NCBI GenBank assembly: GCA_026419655.1
Contig: JANZZA010000737.1
Location: 1 to 7,018 of the forward strand
DNA from: Armatimonadota bacterium
Lineage (GTDB): Bacteria; Armatimonadota; Zipacnadia; Zipacnadales; FEN-943
Length of the DNA: 7,018 bases
Reading direction: 5' to 3'
The notes beneath the pieces were generated by a model. The model was given only the letters and a program-made list of their open reading frames with translations, made no database searches and was not told where the DNA came from. Positions within the stretch are counted from its first letter, which is position 1, and every line of letters starts with the position of its first letter. The position numbers and the translations under genes were made by a program. Of the stretch, positions 5,243-7,018 are shown piece by piece.

Positions 5243-7018
5243 TTAACGGGGAGCGTCTCGTCCGGGGGTCCGCATGAGGTTCAGCCAGTGGTCGCGGACG
5301 GCCTCGGCAGCCTTTACAGCGGCGGCCCCATCAGCAGGCCGGATAGGGTGGTGCGAGTAGAGGGCCTTGCAGAACAACTGAGTGACAGAGAGTGCTGCTG
5401 GTTTGACCGGTTCCCATTCGTCGCCCAAGCCTGCAATGTGCTCTGTTGGCGTCATGTTGGGGAGTCGCTTTGCACCCGCCTCGGCGAACCACCGGGCCAT
5501 TAGTTCATATGCCCACTCTACTTGTCTGCGGGGGCTTGCGTTGCGAAGATGTACGGTCAGGAGCTGGCGGTGCTGGTACCAGGTCAGTGCGTAAAGCGCA
5601 ATGCCGCAGGCTGCAATTAACACCAGGGCCTGTGGGATATGGACAAGCGCCCAGCGAGCTGTCGCCACAAGGCCCAACCGGATATAGCCCGTGATCCGGT
5701 CCCACGTATGGGCTGCTAGCTCGCCGGGTGTAGGTGGCCGAGGTGGCGTCGGGTCTACTTCCACCCACCCCGTTCGCGGGATGAACACTTCCGCCCAGGC
5801 GTGGGCGTCCTTGGCGCGGACCAGGTATACGTCCGGCGTGCTTTGCGCATCTCCTTCCAGGTAGCCTGACACGAAGCGTGCTGGCAGGCCTATGCATCGG
5901 CACAGCAGCACCGTCGCCGAGGCAAAATGCACGCAGTGTCCTCGGTGACTGTCGAAAAGGAAAAAGTCCACCGGGTCCTGGCCTTCCGGCGGCCATGGCG
6001 GGTCATCGTCGTAGACGCAGGTTTGGCTGAGATAGGTTGTAATCGCAGACACTTTGGATTCGGCGCGTGTCTTACCCGCTGTAATGCTGCGGGCCAGTTG
6101 GCGGACGCGGTCGGGGAACCCCGGGGGTAGCTGCAAACATAGATCACGTAGCTGCGGGTCCAGGCTTGCTGGTTCACGCCCTGCCTCCGATCGGAGGGCA
6201 ACGACAGTATAAGAGTCCCCTGGCCTGATGTAGCCGCTCAGCCATACGTTGCCAAAGATGTCAATCCTGGGACGGCGCACGCGCCCGCTGGGTGAAACCT
6301 GACGCCCCGGAAGTTCGAGGTAGCGCGGCCAGAGGGCTGCAGGTACGCCGCCGGCCATTGGCAGGCGCGCTGTTATCGTAAATTCCAGGCGTTCTCCGCG
6401 AGGGTTTTTGCCAGCTCCATCCAGGATTGGCAGTCGCCACCATTCTCCTTCGCGCTCGGCAGGTACCCGGGCTGTGTAGCGCGTCAGCGGTTCCGACCAA
6501 AACCGTCCGGTATAGACCGGGTAGGCTGCCAGGCGCCAGTTGGTGGTGGTTTTTGCCCGCACCTCGAACTGAGGGCGTGTTCCGGTTGGCCCTGGAGCAT
6601 ACAGGTAGACGCGCGGCTCGGCAGTGACGTAGTTGCTCGCGGGCAACATCATGCGCACAGCTATCATGCGTGCAAAGCGAAGCTGCAGCTCCCGTGCTAA
6701 TCGGCCGGTGATATCCGTGCTCGAAAAGCCTTGGCCCGCGATGGCGGCCGTGAGCAGGCCCACAATATACAAGGTGGGCCACGAGTTCGCTGAAGCTCTC
6801 GGGGACTGTGTCCGAGTCGCGATAAATTCTGCTCTTGCAGTCCCCGATGCCCAGCTTTGCTCGTGGCTGGCCGCCAAGAGCGCAACGCAGCCCAGCAGGG
6901 ATACGGCTGTCCCAGCGATGGCGATAGCCCCTGGCTCATTCACCAGCACCAGCAACAGTACCGAACCCGCCAGGATTGTCGTCTCTGCCATTTCCCGCAC
7001 GGAGCGAAGAGCGAAGGC
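5243..7018 (-). CDS. TgpA-like membrane transglutaminase (DUF3488-transglutaminase-DUF4129), 5' end cut by window edge
   Basis: The frame is open from the window edge to the TAA at 5243 (591 codons visible); GTG at 7000 and ATG at 6991 are in frame but are probably internal. Numbering from that GTG: hydrophobic segments at about 7-22, 24-44 and 75-93 are the last of an N-terminal membrane bundle. A large extracytoplasmic region follows, with NWRLAAYPVYTGRFW at about 154-168. The transglutaminase core at about 315-420 has the triad Cys356 (RGHCVHFAS), His400 (AKDAHAWAEV) and Asp416 (VEVDPTPP). A final helix spans about 451-475, and a cytoplasmic DUF4129-like tail includes WAYELMARWFAEAG and TPTEH. 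The triad is intact, so enzyme or protease-like activity is plausible, though substrates of this family are poorly known. Family members often sit beside MoxR ATPase and DUF58 genes, which would lie beyond 7018. Full-length relatives have more N-terminal helices, hence my view that the start is missing. Confidence 0.88.
   Translation of the reverse strand, partial: AFALRSVREMAETTILAGSVLLLVLVNEPGAIAIAGTAVSLLGCVALLAASHEQSWASGTARAEFIATRTQSPRASANSWPTLYIVGLLTAAIAGQGFSSTDITGRLARELQLRFARMIAVRMMLPASNYVTAEPRVYLYAPGPTGTRPQFEVRAKTTTNWRLAAYPVYTGRFWSEPLTRYTARVPAEREGEWWRLPILDGAGKNPRGERLEFTITARLPMAGGVPAALWPRYLELPGRQVSPSGRVRRPRIDIFGNVWLSGYIRPGDSYTVVALRSEAGREPASLDPQLRDLCLQLPPGFPDRVRQLARSITAGKTRAESKVSAITTYLSQTCVYDDDPPWPPEGQDPVDFFLFDSHRGHCVHFASATVLLCRCIGLPARFVSGYLEGDAQSTPDVYLVRAKDAHAWAEVFIPRTGWVEVDPTPPRPPTPGELAAHTWDRITGYIRLGLVATARWALVHIPQALVLIAACGIALYALTWYQHRQLLTVHLRNASPRRQVEWAYELMARWFAEAGAKRLPNMTPTEHIAGLGDEWEPVKPAALSVTQLFCKALYSHHPIRPADGAAAVKAAEAVRDHWLNLMRTPGRDAPR

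Overview
This is a GC-rich bacterial chromosomal window in which every gene I can support is read from the minus strand. In transcription order (high to low coordinate) they are: a membrane-anchored transglutaminase-like protein of the TgpA type (5' end cut by the window edge), cysteine synthase cysK, a roughly 400-base gap without a gene, the rRNA/tRNA methyltransferase rlmN, the two subunits of the oxygen-sensitive class I fumarase (fumA, fumB), and a TPR-repeat protein that runs off the other edge. No tRNA, rRNA, CRISPR array, transposase or phage gene was seen. The split [4Fe-4S] fumarase, strong GGAGG-type ribosome binding sites, a TTG start and high GC suggest an anaerobic or microaerophilic bacterium, perhaps thermophilic, of a lineage such as Bacillota (Moorella/Peptococcaceae-like) or Chloroflexota. 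The sequence alone does not settle which.

Region 5063-7018: the end of a TgpA-like gene (transmembrane segments, extracytoplasmic transglutaminase core with an intact Cys-His-Asp triad, a last membrane helix, a cytoplasmic DUF4129-like tail), then 180 bases of spacer holding two small predicted hairpins. One hairpin pairs with the cysK Shine-Dalgarno.

Region 3712-5062: cysK, a complete 310-residue enzyme when begun at a TTG with a strong ribosome binding site, followed by the only sizeable gap (3712-4129). The gap holds several inverted repeats and three related short repeats but no convincing gene, classic terminator or known riboswitch.

Region 1-3711: a compact unit rlmN-fumA-fumB-TPR. 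The spacer between rlmN and fumA is 17 bases, fumA and fumB share one base in a TGATG junction, and fumB overlaps the TPR gene by 11 bases. These joins imply co-transcription and probable translational coupling. The TPR gene has no stop in the window, so it is easily missed, and a long open frame on the opposite strand could be mistaken for the gene there.

Functionally the window mixes housekeeping roles: sulfur assimilation (CysK), translation fidelity (RlmN), and fumarate/malate interconversion in the TCA or reductive TCA pathway (FumA/FumB). Nothing here is clearly a new system. The better leads are the coupled TPR protein of the fumarase unit and the structured-looking leader in front of rlmN.
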